DNA of 64,000 nt from Bacteroidaceae bacterium (GTDB lineage: Bacteria; Bacteroidota; Bacteroidia; Bacteroidales; Bacteroidaceae), in the NCBI GenBank assembly GCA_017619585.1, contig JAFZSA010000005.1, forward strand, positions 1 through 64,000, given 5' to 3'. The position numbers and the translations under genes are program-made. The notes beneath the pieces were generated by a model. The model did no database searches and had not been told where the DNA came from. It worked only from the letters and a program-made list of their open reading frames with translations. Below are positions 25,080 to 34,369 of the stretch, piece after piece. Position 1 is the first letter of the stretch; every line of letters begins with the position of its first letter.

Positions 25080-26336
25080 TTATTCAAACGCTCCCATGCG
25101 CAGCATGTTAACCTCCTGCTCTGTGAGGAAGCGCCAGTCGCCACGGCGAACATTCTTCTTGGTGAGGCCGGCGAAGAATACGCGATCCAACTTGACAACC
25201 TTGTAGCCAAGGCTCTCGAAGATACGACGTACAATTCGGTTACGACCACTGTGAATCTCAATGCCTACCTGCTTGCGGTCTGTCTCGCTGGCATACTCGA
25301 TGGCATCTGCATGAATCTCGCCATCTTCCAGCTGGATGCCGTCGGCAATCATGCGCATATCGGCAGCGGTGACATTCTTATTAAGGTAAACATGATAGAT
25401 CTTCTTCTTCATGAACTGAGGGTGAGTAAGCTTGCTGGCCAACTCGCCATCGTTGGTGAGAAGCAGTACACCGGTGGTGTTACGGTCAAGACGACCAACG
25501 GGATAGATACGCTCACGGCAAGCACCCTTCACTAAGTCCATAACGGTCTTGCGGTTCTGTGGGTCGTCGCTGGTGGTAACATAATCCTTGGGTTTGTTCA
25601 GCAGGATGTAAACCTTCTTCTCGATGCTTACCAACTGGTCGTGGAAGAGCACAGAGTCTGAGCGCTTAATCTTGGTTCCCAGTTCTGTTACAACCTGACC
25701 GTTGACAGATACTACACCTGCCTCGATGAAGCTGTCGGCCTCGCGACGGCTGCAAACACCGGCATTTGCCAGGAACTTGTTCAGACGGATTGGTTCTTCG
25801 GGATCGATGTGAGTCTCCTTGTACTCGATCTGCTTCTTCATGCTATATTTAGCATTGGGGTTGTAACCCGCTGTGCGGGGACGGAAACCTCCTCTTGGTC
25901 CGCCCTTAGGTGCATATCCGCCTTGCTGACGGGGCTGATAGCCTCCCTCGCGACGGGGACGCTGCTGGTAACCGCCTTCGCCACCTGCATTGTAACGGGG
26001 ACGATAACCGCCTTGCTGGCGGGGCTGGTAGCCTCCCTGCTGACGTGGCTGGTAACCACCTTCGCGGGGCTGACGTGGCTGATAGCCTCCCTCGCCACCT
26101 GCGTTGTAACGGGGACGATAGCCGCCTTCGCGTGACTGGTAAGGACGGGATACCTGACCTTCTGTATTACTGCTGAATGCAGGGCGGCTTATACGTGGAC
26201 GCATAACACGACCCTGACTGCTGTATCTAGGGGTTGAATTGTTTTCACTGCCATACTGAGGGCGATAGCCGTCGCGGCCTGCACTCTCATTCTTCTCGGA
26301 GAATTTCTCTCTCCAGCTTTCGTCTTCTGTAATCAT
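25080..26336 (-). CDS. rluB: 23S rRNA pseudouridine synthase with an RGG-like disordered N-terminus
   Basis: 418 residues. An S4 RNA-binding domain (LNKFLANAGVCSRREADSFI, about 185-205) and the RsuA/RluB catalytic domain with the nucleophile Asp in YPVGRLDRNTTGVLLL (about 299) are clear. The first about 170 residues are Arg/Gly/Tyr/Gln-rich, with repeated GGYQPRQ and GGYRPRYNAGGEGG blocks (about 70-150), an RNA-binding-like disordered region. The symbol rluB is assigned by resemblance; rluE/F or rsuA specificity cannot be excluded. purB lies 49 nt upstream on the same strand. Confidence 0.85.
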   Translation of the reverse strand: MITEDESWREKFSEKNESAGRDGYRPQYGSENNSTPRYSSQGRVMRPRISRPAFSSNTEGQVSRPYQSREGGYRPRYNAGGEGGYQPRQPREGGYQPRQQGGYQPRQQGGYRPRYNAGGEGGYQQRPRREGGYQPRQQGGYAPKGGPRGGFRPRTAGYNPNAKYSMKKQIEYKETHIDPEEPIRLNKFLANAGVCSRREADSFIEAGVVSVNGQVVTELGTKIKRSDSVLFHDQLVSIEKKVYILLNKPKDYVTTSDDPQNRKTVMDLVKGACRERIYPVGRLDRNTTGVLLLTNDGELASKLTHPQFMKKKIYHVYLNKNVTAADMRMIADGIQLEDGEIHADAIEYASETDRKQVGIEIHSGRNRIVRRIFESLGYKVVKLDRVFFAGLTKKNVRRGDWRFLTEQEVNMLRMGAFE

Positions 26337-26385
26337 AATAAATTTCTTTTAGTTTTATTTAAAAAGTGTTTCAAATAATGTTGTT

Positions 26386-27732
26386 TTAAATACCTATATA
26401 TGTATGTGGAGTTATGGCACGCAGTTCATCCTTCACGGATTCGCTAACGTTGAGCTCCTCAATAAAGTTCTTGATTGTAGCCTCGTCAATACCCTTGCCG
26501 GTACGGGTAAGTGCCTTCAGTGCCTCGTAGGGGTGTGGGTAGGCCTCACGGCGGAGAATGGTCTGGATAGCCTCGGCACATACAGCCCAACAGTTATCCA
26601 AGTCGCGGTTGATGGCCTCCTGGTTCAGTACCAACTTGCGCAATCCCTTCAGGGTGCTGTTGATGCTGATGAGCATGTGACCCAAGGGCACACCGACATT
26701 ACGTAATACGGTGCTGTCAGTGAGGTCTCGCTGCAGACGGCTGACGGGAAGCTTCTGGCTCAGATGCAACAGGATGGCGTTGGCAATGCCAAGGTTACCT
26801 TCTGAGTTCTCGAAGTCAATGGGGTTGACCTTGTGGGGCATGGCGCTGGAACCAACCTCTCCGGCTTTGATCTTCTGACGGAAGTACTCCATGGAAACAT
26901 ACTGCCAGAAGTCACGGTCAAGGTCGATGATGATGGTGTTGATGCGCTTCATAGCATCAAAGATAGCGCCCAGACTGTCATAGTTACTGATCTGAGTGGT
27001 ATATTCTTCACGCTCCAGTCCCAACTTCTCTGCAACGAACTTAGAACCGAACTCACGCCAGTTATACTGGGGGTATGCTACATGGTGAGCATTGAAGTTA
27101 CCTGTAGCACCGCCGAACTTGGCTGTTACAGGACACTGGCGCAACATCTCCAACTGACGCTGCAGACGATATACGAATACCATTACCTCCTTGCCCAGAC
27201 GGGTGGGGCTGGCAGGCTGTCCGTGTGTCTTTGCCAACATGGGAACATCCTTCCATTCCTCGGCATACGCTGTAAGCTGTTCTATCAACTCCTGCAAGAG
27301 AGGATAGTAAACCTGCTCGAGTGCCTCTTTTACACTCAAGGGTACGCTGGTGTTGTTAATGTCCTGTGAAGTAAGACCAAAATGGATAAACTCCTTGTAG
27401 GCTTCCAGACCGCCGATGGCATCGAACTGCTCCTTGATGAAGTACTCGACGGCTTTTACATCGTGGTTGGTAACCTTTTCTATATCCTTTACACGCTGTG
27501 CGTCCTGCTCAGAGAAATTCTGATAGATGCTTCTTAGGGTGGCATACAAATCCTGAGGGAATGATGCCAACTGAGGAAGGGGCAATTCGCAAAGTGTGAT
27601 GAAATACTCAATTTCGACTCTTACACGGTAACGGATAAGAGCATACTCGGAAAAATAATCGGCCAGAGGTTCTGTTTTGCCGCGATAGCGACCGTCAATA
27701 GGGGATATCGCTGTCAATAAATCCAATTCCAT
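26386..27732 (-). CDS. purB: adenylosuccinate lyase
   Basis: 448 residues. It acts twice in purine synthesis, on SAICAR and on adenylosuccinate. The fumarase/lyase superfamily signature GSSAMPHKVNPIDFENSEGN (from about 293) with the flexible catalytic loop is present, as is KTHGQPASPTRLGKE near 170. Length and N-terminal SPIDGRY match the long, E. coli-like PurB class. Confidence 0.96.
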   Translation of the reverse strand: MELDLLTAISPIDGRYRGKTEPLADYFSEYALIRYRVRVEIEYFITLCELPLPQLASFPQDLYATLRSIYQNFSEQDAQRVKDIEKVTNHDVKAVEYFIKEQFDAIGGLEAYKEFIHFGLTSQDINNTSVPLSVKEALEQVYYPLLQELIEQLTAYAEEWKDVPMLAKTHGQPASPTRLGKEVMVFVYRLQRQLEMLRQCPVTAKFGGATGNFNAHHVAYPQYNWREFGSKFVAEKLGLEREEYTTQISNYDSLGAIFDAMKRINTIIIDLDRDFWQYVSMEYFRQKIKAGEVGSSAMPHKVNPIDFENSEGNLGIANAILLHLSQKLPVSRLQRDLTDSTVLRNVGVPLGHMLISINSTLKGLRKLVLNQEAINRDLDNCWAVCAEAIQTILRREAYPHPYEALKALTRTGKGIDEATIKNFIEELNVSESVKDELRAITPHTYIGI

Positions 27733-27778
27733 AGCGAAAAACTAATACGTGCTTCAAATATATAATTGCGCAAAAGAG

Positions 27779-27853
27779 TGGGCGTTGACGGATTCGAACC
27801 GCCGACCCTCTGCTTGTAAGGCAGATGCTCTGAACCAGCTGAGCTAAACGCCC
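27779..27853 (-). tRNA. tRNA-Val (TAC), copy 2
   Basis: The minus strand folds as a cloverleaf: acceptor GGGCGTT/AACGCCC, D arm GCTC...GAGC, anticodon loop CTTACAA with anticodon TAC, and T arm with GGTTCGAATCC. CCA is not encoded. Identical to the copy at 27889-27963. Confidence 0.96.
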
Positions 27854-27888
27854 GTATCTCAATGAGGCTTGTGGAAAGTATTTTTTTG

Positions 27889-27963
27889 TGGGCGTTGACG
27901 GATTCGAACCGCCGACCCTCTGCTTGTAAGGCAGATGCTCTGAACCAGCTGAGCTAAACGCCC
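27889..27963 (-). tRNA. tRNA-Val (TAC), copy 1
   Basis: Same sequence as 27779-27853, 35 nt upstream of it on the minus strand. A -7-like TAACTTTG at 27992-27999 lies just upstream, so both copies are probably in one transcript. Confidence 0.96.
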
Positions 27964-27991
27964 GAAACAAGTCCCCTCGAGAAATGCGGAG

Positions 27992-27999
27992 CAAAGTTA
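27992..27999 (-). promoter_or_regulatory. -7 element of the tRNA-Val pair
   Basis: TAACTTTG on the minus strand, 28 nt upstream of the first tRNA-Val. Confidence 0.6.
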
Positions 28000-28040
28000 C
28001 CACAATTCTGCGGACCTGCAAAATATTTCCGTAAATATTT

Positions 28041-29141
28041 TTATTTAGATGCGAAACGACGTGACTGCTCTTCAATCAGTGCTTTGTCCTGGAAGTAGTT
28101 GATCTTCATGGCACGACGCACCTCGTCCATTGTCTGACAGGCAACCTCGCGGGCAGTCTCACATCCCTTCTGGAGTATGTCATATACCATGGGAATGTCC
28201 TTCTCGAACTCAGCACGACGCTGGCGGATAGGCTCTAAGGTCTCCTGCAGTACGTTCATCAACAGTTTCTTGCACTTCATATCACCCAGACCGCCACGTG
28301 TATAGTGGTCCTTCATCTCCTGAAGGGTCTGGTAGTCTGTGGTCATAGCAGCCACCATCTCGTCTGTTGCAAAGGCATCCAGATAAGTGAATACTGTGTT
28401 GCCCTCCAGATGGCCGGGGTCGTTGACCTGCAGGTGGGTGGGGTCGGTGTACATGCTCTTCACTTTCTTGTTTACCTCGTCGGCAGAATCAGAAAGGTAT
28501 ATGCAGTTACCAAGGCTCTTACTCATCTTGGCCTTGCCATCTGTACCGGGCAAGCGCAGACAGGCAGCATTGTCGGGCAACAGGATGTTGGGCTCTACAA
28601 GTGTATCGCCATAGATATTGTTGAATTTGCGGACTATCTCGCGGCACTGCTCCAGCATGGGTTCCTGGTCCTCACCGGCAGGTACTGTGGTTGCCTTGAA
28701 CATGGTGATGTCTGCTGCCTGAGAGATAGGGTAGGTGAAGAATCCTACAGGAATGCTCTCGCCGCTGAAGCCGCGCATCTGGACTTCTGTCTTGACGGTA
28801 GGGTTGCGTTGCAGACGGCTTACGCTTACCATATCCATATAATAGAATGACAATTCGCAAAGTTCAGGAATCTGGCTCTGGATGAACAGAGTGCTCTTGG
28901 CGGGGTCAAGACCTGCTGACAGGTAGTCGAGGGCTACCTCAATGACGTTCTGACGAACCTTCTCGGGGTTCTCGATATTATCAGTCAAGGCCTGGGCATC
29001 AGCCTCGAAAACAAAAATCTTATCATAAAGGCCTGAGTTCTGCAGCTCAACTCTGCGACGTAGTGAGCCTACATAGTGGCCGATGTGAAGTTTTCCGGTT
29101 GGGCGGTCGCCCGTTAGAATGATTTTTTCTTTTGGTTCCAT
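28041..29141 (-). CDS. trpS: tryptophanyl-tRNA synthetase
   Basis: 366 residues. Class I synthetase with the HIGH motif in [12 protein letters not shown] (about 15-26) and KMSKS in [11 protein letters not shown] (about 223). The frame is open 40 codons further upstream, but that extension overlaps the end of mutL and looks unlike a protein N-terminus; [19 protein letters not shown] at 29141 is the usual start. It follows mutL by 32 nt on the same strand and may be the last gene of the guaB-to-trpS run. Confidence 0.95.
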   Translation of the reverse strand: MEPKEKIILTGDRPTGKLHIGHYVGSLRRRVELQNSGLYDKIFVFEADAQALTDNIENPEKVRQNVIEVALDYLSAGLDPAKSTLFIQSQIPELCELSFYYMDMVSVSRLQRNPTVKTEVQMRGFSGESIPVGFFTYPISQAADITMFKATTVPAGEDQEPMLEQCREIVRKFNNIYGDTLVEPNILLPDNAACLRLPGTDGKAKMSKSLGNCIYLSDSADEVNKKVKSMYTDPTHLQVNDPGHLEGNTVFTYLDAFATDEMVAAMTTDYQTLQEMKDHYTRGGLGDMKCKKLLMNVLQETLEPIRQRRAEFEKDIPMVYDILQKGCETAREVACQTMDEVRRAMKINYFQDKALIEEQSRRFASK

Positions 29142-29173
29142 TATATTTTGTGTAATTTGATTTGTTCTTTTTA

Positions 29174-31006
29174 TCAGCGTCCGAACATCTTCTCTATCTG
29201 GCTGTGTTCCAATACTGAGACAATAACCTTCCCGGTGGGGGTGAGGTTGGGATTCTGACACTGGAAGAGTTCTCCCAGCAGGGATTCCATCTCCTGGTTG
29301 GTGAGTACCTGTCCGGCTACAATGGAGGTGTTGCGAGCCATAACAAGGGCTATGCGGTGCTGCAGCTCGTTTTCCATGCCAGTTTCTTTTTCCTTGACGG
29401 TTTCAACCATCTGGGAAAGAATGGATATGGGGTTGGCACCTTTCAGGTCGGAAGGAACGCCGTTGACGGAGAAACTGCCACCGCCCAATGATTCTATGTC
29501 GAACCCGAGCTGGCGTAGCTCGTCTGTCATATCCTGAAACAAAATTGCATCAGAAGGGGACAGCTGTAACATCTCGGGGAAGAGCAGGCCTTGCGAAGAG
29601 GGCTTTTGTCCCTCCATCTGTTTGATGAATTTCTCGTAAAGAATACGGACATGAGCCCTGTGCTGGTCAATGATCATCAGTCCTGTCTGAACAGGCGTAA
29701 GGATATATTGCCCGCGATACTGGAAATGGCAACTGCTCATCTCCATCTCGCCTGATGCCTCGTCAGCAAACAAGTTCTGTATTTCTGTCGGCTCTTCTTC
29801 TATATGATAGTCCTGTACCGGATCTGTCTTCTGAATATCTGCATACAGTTGTTCCCAGTCAACGGGTACATGCTTCTGTTTCCTTTCCTCGCCTGAGCGG
29901 AAAGGGTTATAACTGCTGTCAATCTGCACCTTAGGTGCATGCACCTGAGTGCCTGCGTTGAAGTCGAAGGTTGGGATGTCCGGGCGGCCCTCAACGTCAA
30001 AGTCGATTGTCGGCACGGCATTGAACTTGCCCAGGGAATCCTTGATGGCTGCTACCAGAATCTGCCAGATTGCGGAGTCGTTCTCGAATTTAATCTCCGT
30101 TTTGGTTGGATGGATATTGACATCGATATTGGCGGGGTCAACTTCGAAGTAAAGGAAGTAGGGAATCTGCTCGCCTTCGGGGATTAGATGGGCAAATGCC
30201 TCCATGACGGCCTTGTGGAAGTAGGGGTGACGCATGTAACGCCCGTTCACAAAGAAGAACTGATTGGTGTTCTTCTTACGGGCTGTCTCCGGCTTGCCTA
30301 CAAAACCCGTGATGCGGGCAAGTGTGGTATCCACGTCAACAGACAGCAACTGTTCGTTCAGCTTCTTGCCGAAGACATTGACGATTCGCTGTCTGAGATT
30401 ACTGGAAGGCAACTTGGTCATCATCTCACCGTTATGAGAGAATGAGAATGAAACGGTGGGATTTACCAATACGATACGTTCAAATTCCTGGATGATATTG
30501 TTTAGTTCCGTCTGATTTGACTTCAGGAACTTCCTGCGCGCAGGTATATTATAAAATAGGTTGCGAACCTGGAAGTTGGCACCTATGGGACATGAGCAGG
30601 CTTCCTGTCCGATGACCTGCGACCCTTCTATGGTCAGTTCAGTCCCCAGTTCATTATCTATTGTTCTGGTCTGAAGACGTACTTGTGCAACGGCGGCAAT
30701 AGAGGGAAGGGCTTCGCCTCTGAATCCCATGGTATGGAGGGAATACAAGTCTTCTGCCTGTCTGATTTTGGATGTGGCATGACGTTCAAAAGCCATGCGG
30801 GCATCTTGTTCGCTCATTCCCTTTCCGTCATCAATCACCTGGATAGATGTGCGGCCGGCGTCAACAACCAGCACGTCCACTGTTGATGCGCCTGCGTCCA
30901 CAGCGTTCTCCATCAGCTCCTTTATTACTGATGCCGGACGCTGAACAACCTCGCCGGCTGCTATCTGGTTAGCAACCGAATCTGGAAGAAGGTGAATGAT
31001 ATCCAT
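29174..31006 (-). CDS. mutL: DNA mismatch repair protein MutL
   Basis: 610 residues. The GHKL ATPase N-terminus is clear: [12 protein letters not shown] near 31, DDGKGM near 58, the [13 protein letters not shown] motif near 94. The C-terminal dimerisation domain contains [16 protein letters not shown] metal-binding DQHA(X)2E(X)4E-type motif is only partly matched ([12 protein letters not shown]), as in many Bacteroidetes MutL. It couples MutS mismatch recognition to strand removal. Gap of 4 nt from the small membrane gene upstream. Confidence 0.95.
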   Translation of the reverse strand: MDIIHLLPDSVANQIAAGEVVQRPASVIKELMENAVDAGASTVDVLVVDAGRTSIQVIDDGKGMSEQDARMAFERHATSKIRQAEDLYSLHTMGFRGEALPSIAAVAQVRLQTRTIDNELGTELTIEGSQVIGQEACSCPIGANFQVRNLFYNIPARRKFLKSNQTELNNIIQEFERIVLVNPTVSFSFSHNGEMMTKLPSSNLRQRIVNVFGKKLNEQLLSVDVDTTLARITGFVGKPETARKKNTNQFFFVNGRYMRHPYFHKAVMEAFAHLIPEGEQIPYFLYFEVDPANIDVNIHPTKTEIKFENDSAIWQILVAAIKDSLGKFNAVPTIDFDVEGRPDIPTFDFNAGTQVHAPKVQIDSSYNPFRSGEERKQKHVPVDWEQLYADIQKTDPVQDYHIEEEPTEIQNLFADEASGEMEMSSCHFQYRGQYILTPVQTGLMIIDQHRAHVRILYEKFIKQMEGQKPSSQGLLFPEMLQLSPSDAILFQDMTDELRQLGFDIESLGGGSFSVNGVPSDLKGANPISILSQMVETVKEKETGMENELQHRIALVMARNTSIVAGQVLTNQEMESLLGELFQCQNPNLTPTGKVIVSVLEHSQIEKMFGR

Positions 31007-31010
31007 ACGT

Positions 31011-31304
31011 TTAAGACTTACCAGTCATTATAAATCTCCAAATAATCAACAGAACAAAAATAAGCAGGATAGCCAGGGGCCAGCCTATGCGGGCGCCATG
31101 TTCCTTGTAGCGCTGTGCACGTGGGGTGAAATTGATGAAGGTTCCCTTGAACTTGTCGGCATTGAATGCTTCCTTGGCAGGCTGGTCTCCGCTCTTTTCG
31201 CGTTCCACCTGCTCTACCAATTTCTGCAACTTTTCCTTACGTTCATCGGTATAGATGCTAACCCGTCTGAATTTACGAGGCTGCCTTGCACTGAACAATC
31301 CCAT
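31011..31304 (-). CDS. small membrane-anchored protein of unknown function
   Basis: 97 residues. A charged cytoplasmic N-terminus (FSARQPRKFRRVSIYTDERK) precedes one C-terminal transmembrane helix (about 74-93: GWPLAILLIFVLLIIWRFIM). No known domain is recognised. It is tightly packed between the OstA-like gene (15 nt) and mutL (4 nt), so it belongs to the same operon; an envelope role is a weak inference. Confidence 0.75.
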   Translation of the reverse strand: MGLFSARQPRKFRRVSIYTDERKEKLQKLVEQVEREKSGDQPAKEAFNADKFKGTFINFTPRAQRYKEHGARIGWPLAILLIFVLLIIWRFIMTGKS

Positions 31305-31319
31305 AACCTATATTTTTAT

Positions 31320-32981
31320 CTATTGTTTAATATCCGATAGTTTCTGCTTTGGTGCCACACGCTGAACGCTTTTCTTCAGTTCGCTTCCGGCTTTCTTGCC
31401 GCGCCAATTGAACACATCCATCTTGTCTGTTGGCCTGATATAGTCGAACCAGGCAAAGTTGGAAAGGTACAACTCGTTTGGCGGTATCAGGGGAACGGGG
31501 TACATGGTACCTGTAGCAGCCGGCATCCATACATAGTTAACCTTGTTATTCTGGATATACAGTTTCAGCAAGGTGGTCTCTGTATGGTTCATCTCAACCA
31601 TGACGCTATCTTCGTTAAAGGGGTAGTAGTTGAAGTACACATTTCCTTTTGTGGTGGAAAGGTACATCTCGCCTTCTTTGAAGTAGAAATGCATCTCGTG
31701 TCCTGCAATCTGGTTGTAATGGATGCTGTCTATCTGCTCTACCGATAGTGCCTGACGCAGTACCTGCACGCTATCCAGTGTGCTGTCGTTGAAGAAGGAT
31801 ATTATCTCCTCGCCTAACATCTGCTGTCCGTTCTGCCAGAGGATGGGGTCATGATACATTACCAGGCAGGAGTCTTTGGAGTTATAGACCATGGAATCGC
31901 AGACGGCTTGAACATCCTCTCTGAAAGCACGGACCTTTCTGTAGGCATGCATAACCCTGTACATACTGTCAGTGTCGATATAGTATGTGAAAACCTTAAA
32001 GGTGTCTGCATGAGCAAACAGGGTGTCTTTCTGGGAAAAGTCAATTACCATGGCACTGTCATATGCTTCGCAGTAGCCTATGCTGTCAACATAATAACAG
32101 TAGTTGCCTGTAAGCATATTCTTGTTCTCGGTATCCGTATAGATGAAATTACCGAAGGCTTCGCCTATCTTTGAAGAGCCGTCCCATACAACGCTGTCGC
32201 CAACCAGGCGTTTTCCCTCGTTCACCAGGATACTCCTGTTAAGCATGTAAGATTCGTCCGTCTTGGTGTTATAATAACCCAGCTCTGAATAGATGTGACT
32301 CTCACCGTTCTCGATGTTGGACGGTCCTACCACATGTGCGATAGCTGTATTGGTATTATAATATAAGGTATCGGATACCAAGACAGTCTTTGGCGGTGCT
32401 GGAGGCTCCGGGTTAACCAGTCTGACATTATAGTTGAAAACGGCCTGATGTGTTGATGGCTGGTATTCACCCCAGTCACTCGTCAACTCATTTCCCTGGT
32501 CCAACAGACGTCCTCCCTCGAAGAAATATCCCAGGTCGTAGATGCGGTCATAGTCGAGACTGTCTGTATAGAGAATGGTCTTCAGATGTGTCAACACCAC
32601 GTTGTAGCGGGCACGAGCCAGTCTGTCTATTCCGTTGTAATATAGTACGTCGCTGGTGAGCTTGAGTGTGTCTCCCTGCACCATGCGTACATTTCCGTAA
32701 GCATCGAAAGAGTTTGTGGCTTCATAGTAAAGGGCACTGTCACAATACATGAGTGTTCCCTCATGACTGAACTGTACATTACCGACTAAGAACTGTGCTG
32801 TCTGATGAAGTCGCTGGTCGAAATATAATTTATCGGCATGTAGCAGATGCACACGACTGTCTTTGCTTGCCGTTTTTGCTCTATTGTTATTTGCTGTCCT
32901 ACGTACGGGGGTAACAGCAAGTAACACACAAACGCCAAACAAGATTAGTGTACATATTGCAGACAGACGATGATTCATCAC
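31320..32981 (-). CDS. OstA/LptA-like organic-solvent-tolerance family protein
   Basis: 553 residues. An N-terminal hydrophobic signal (SAICTLILFGVCVLLAVTP) is followed by LptA/OstA-type beta-jellyroll repeats (for example FLVGNVQFSHEGTLMYCDSA, SFDAYGNVRMVQGDTLKLTS). Members are thought to bind lipid A or lipopolysaccharide in the periplasm. It is much longer than E. coli LptA, as usual for Bacteroidetes OstA-like proteins. The gene overlaps the end of the upstream parvulin by 4 nt, in an envelope-biogenesis operon. Confidence 0.85.
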   Translation of the reverse strand: MMNHRLSAICTLILFGVCVLLAVTPVRRTANNNRAKTASKDSRVHLLHADKLYFDQRLHQTAQFLVGNVQFSHEGTLMYCDSALYYEATNSFDAYGNVRMVQGDTLKLTSDVLYYNGIDRLARARYNVVLTHLKTILYTDSLDYDRIYDLGYFFEGGRLLDQGNELTSDWGEYQPSTHQAVFNYNVRLVNPEPPAPPKTVLVSDTLYYNTNTAIAHVVGPSNIENGESHIYSELGYYNTKTDESYMLNRSILVNEGKRLVGDSVVWDGSSKIGEAFGNFIYTDTENKNMLTGNYCYYVDSIGYCEAYDSAMVIDFSQKDTLFAHADTFKVFTYYIDTDSMYRVMHAYRKVRAFREDVQAVCDSMVYNSKDSCLVMYHDPILWQNGQQMLGEEIISFFNDSTLDSVQVLRQALSVEQIDSIHYNQIAGHEMHFYFKEGEMYLSTTKGNVYFNYYPFNEDSVMVEMNHTETTLLKLYIQNNKVNYVWMPAATGTMYPVPLIPPNELYLSNFAWFDYIRPTDKMDVFNWRGKKAGSELKKSVQRVAPKQKLSDIKQ

Positions 32982-34369
32982 TTAATCCAGCCGGGGTATT
33001 GGAACTCACAGTCGCGCCAGTCAGGATTTATCCTGATGTATGTTGTACGCTGTTTTTCTTTTATCCAATCAGTAATTACCTTTTCTTTCTTGTCTTCTTC
33101 CACTCGGGCTTTCAAGATCTGAAAATCCTCAGAGATGCTTGCCCTGTGAGAATTGATTCTGTTCTTCAGCTTTGCTATGGCACAGACGGTCTTTCCCTTG
33201 CTGTTTATCATTGTGAAAGGCTTGGAGATTTCGCCAATCTCCATGGTACTTATCACGCGTGCCAATTCAGGTGAGTAAGTTGAGAGCTCGCTCATCTCGA
33301 ATCTTGTGGTGGTAATTTGTGAACCAGTCTGCTCATCAACCTTCAGGTTAGAAAGAATGCCGCGGTTGTTACGTGTATCCTTGTCGTCGGAGGCGTACAA
33401 TACAGCCTCTTCGAAGGATACCTTCTCTCTGCGTATCTGCTCAGCTATTGAGTCAAGGTGAACCAAAGCAGTATCTATGTCCTGCTGCTGCACTTCAGGG
33501 CGTTTCAGGATATGACGGCATTTTACTTTATCACCACGCTTGTCAATCAACTGGATGATATGATAGCCGAACTCGCTTTGTGTAATCTTGCTGACCTTAG
33601 AAGGGTCTGTCAAGCCAAAGGCAACACTGGCAAAACCGGGGTCCAGCTCGCCACGTCCCATGTAAGGCATCTCACCTCCCTGACGGGCAGAGCCGGGATC
33701 CTCAGAATACAGGCGGGCTAGGGTGGCAAAGGATGTGCTGCCTGAATTTACGCGCTCGGCATATTCGCGCAGCGTGTTCTTTACGCGGTCAATTTCTTCC
33801 TGATGGATTCGTGGTTGCTGAACTAGCAGCTGAACCTCTACCTGAGTGGGAATCAGGGGCAGACTGTCTTCTGGCAGATCCTTGAAATACCTGCGAACCT
33901 CAGCGGGGGTGGCTTTTACATCCTCTGTCAGTTTCTTGGTGACTTCGCGCATGGTAAGAGTGCCCCTCCATTTGTCGTAGCTGTCTTCGCGTAACTGAGT
34001 CATGGTCTTTCTTGAGTATTCTTCCAACTTCTCCTTGGAACCATAAGACAGAATTGCCTGATTGATTTCCTCGTCCACATACTGGTTGATTTCAGCATCG
34101 GTTACCTCAATACTGTCTATGGCAGCCTGATGTAGGAAGAGTTTCTGGATTGCCAGCTGCTCAGGAATGACACAATATGGATTGCCTGTGACAGAACTGC
34201 CAAACTCAAGGCGGCGTTTTTCTACGTCCGACCTCAGGATGGCTTCATCACCAATCACCCATACAACTTCATCTATCACATTGCCCTGATTGCTTTGGGC
34301 AAAAGAAAAGACACTATAGATAGATAGGCATATCAGAGAAATATATCTGCCGCAGATCTTCATAAACAT
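32978..34369 (-). CDS. SurA-like periplasmic peptidyl-prolyl isomerase
   Basis: 463 residues. A signal peptide (about MKICGRYISLICLSIYSVFSFA) is followed by a SurA N-terminal chaperone region (about 25-175) and two parvulin domains, the first marked by YSEDPGSARQGGEMPYMGRGELDPGF and GYHIIQLID. It helps fold outer-membrane proteins. Its ATG overlaps the stop of the upstream parvulin gene by 1 nt (TAATG); a second ATG two codons later is equally possible as the start. Confidence 0.88.
   Translation of the reverse strand: MFMKICGRYISLICLSIYSVFSFAQSNQGNVIDEVVWVIGDEAILRSDVEKRRLEFGSSVTGNPYCVIPEQLAIQKLFLHQAAIDSIEVTDAEINQYVDEEINQAILSYGSKEKLEEYSRKTMTQLREDSYDKWRGTLTMREVTKKLTEDVKATPAEVRRYFKDLPEDSLPLIPTQVEVQLLVQQPRIHQEEIDRVKNTLREYAERVNSGSTSFATLARLYSEDPGSARQGGEMPYMGRGELDPGFASVAFGLTDPSKVSKITQSEFGYHIIQLIDKRGDKVKCRHILKRPEVQQQDIDTALVHLDSIAEQIRREKVSFEEAVLYASDDKDTRNNRGILSNLKVDEQTGSQITTTRFEMSELSTYSPELARVISTMEIGEISKPFTMINSKGKTVCAIAKLKNRINSHRASISEDFQILKARVEEDKKEKVITDWIKEKQRTTYIRINPDWRDCEFQYPGWIK

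Noticed and set aside
27695..28075. 126-codon minus-strand frame across the tRNA-Val pair
   Set aside because: It simply reads through both tRNA genes, giving two copies of the same Arg/Gln-rich peptide.
29142..29261. 40-codon N-terminal extension of trpS
   Set aside because: It overlaps the end of mutL and precedes the conserved [16 protein letters not shown] start.
31851..32174. 107-codon plus-strand frame opposite the OstA-like gene
   Set aside because: Mirror frame of a conserved envelope gene with no start signals.
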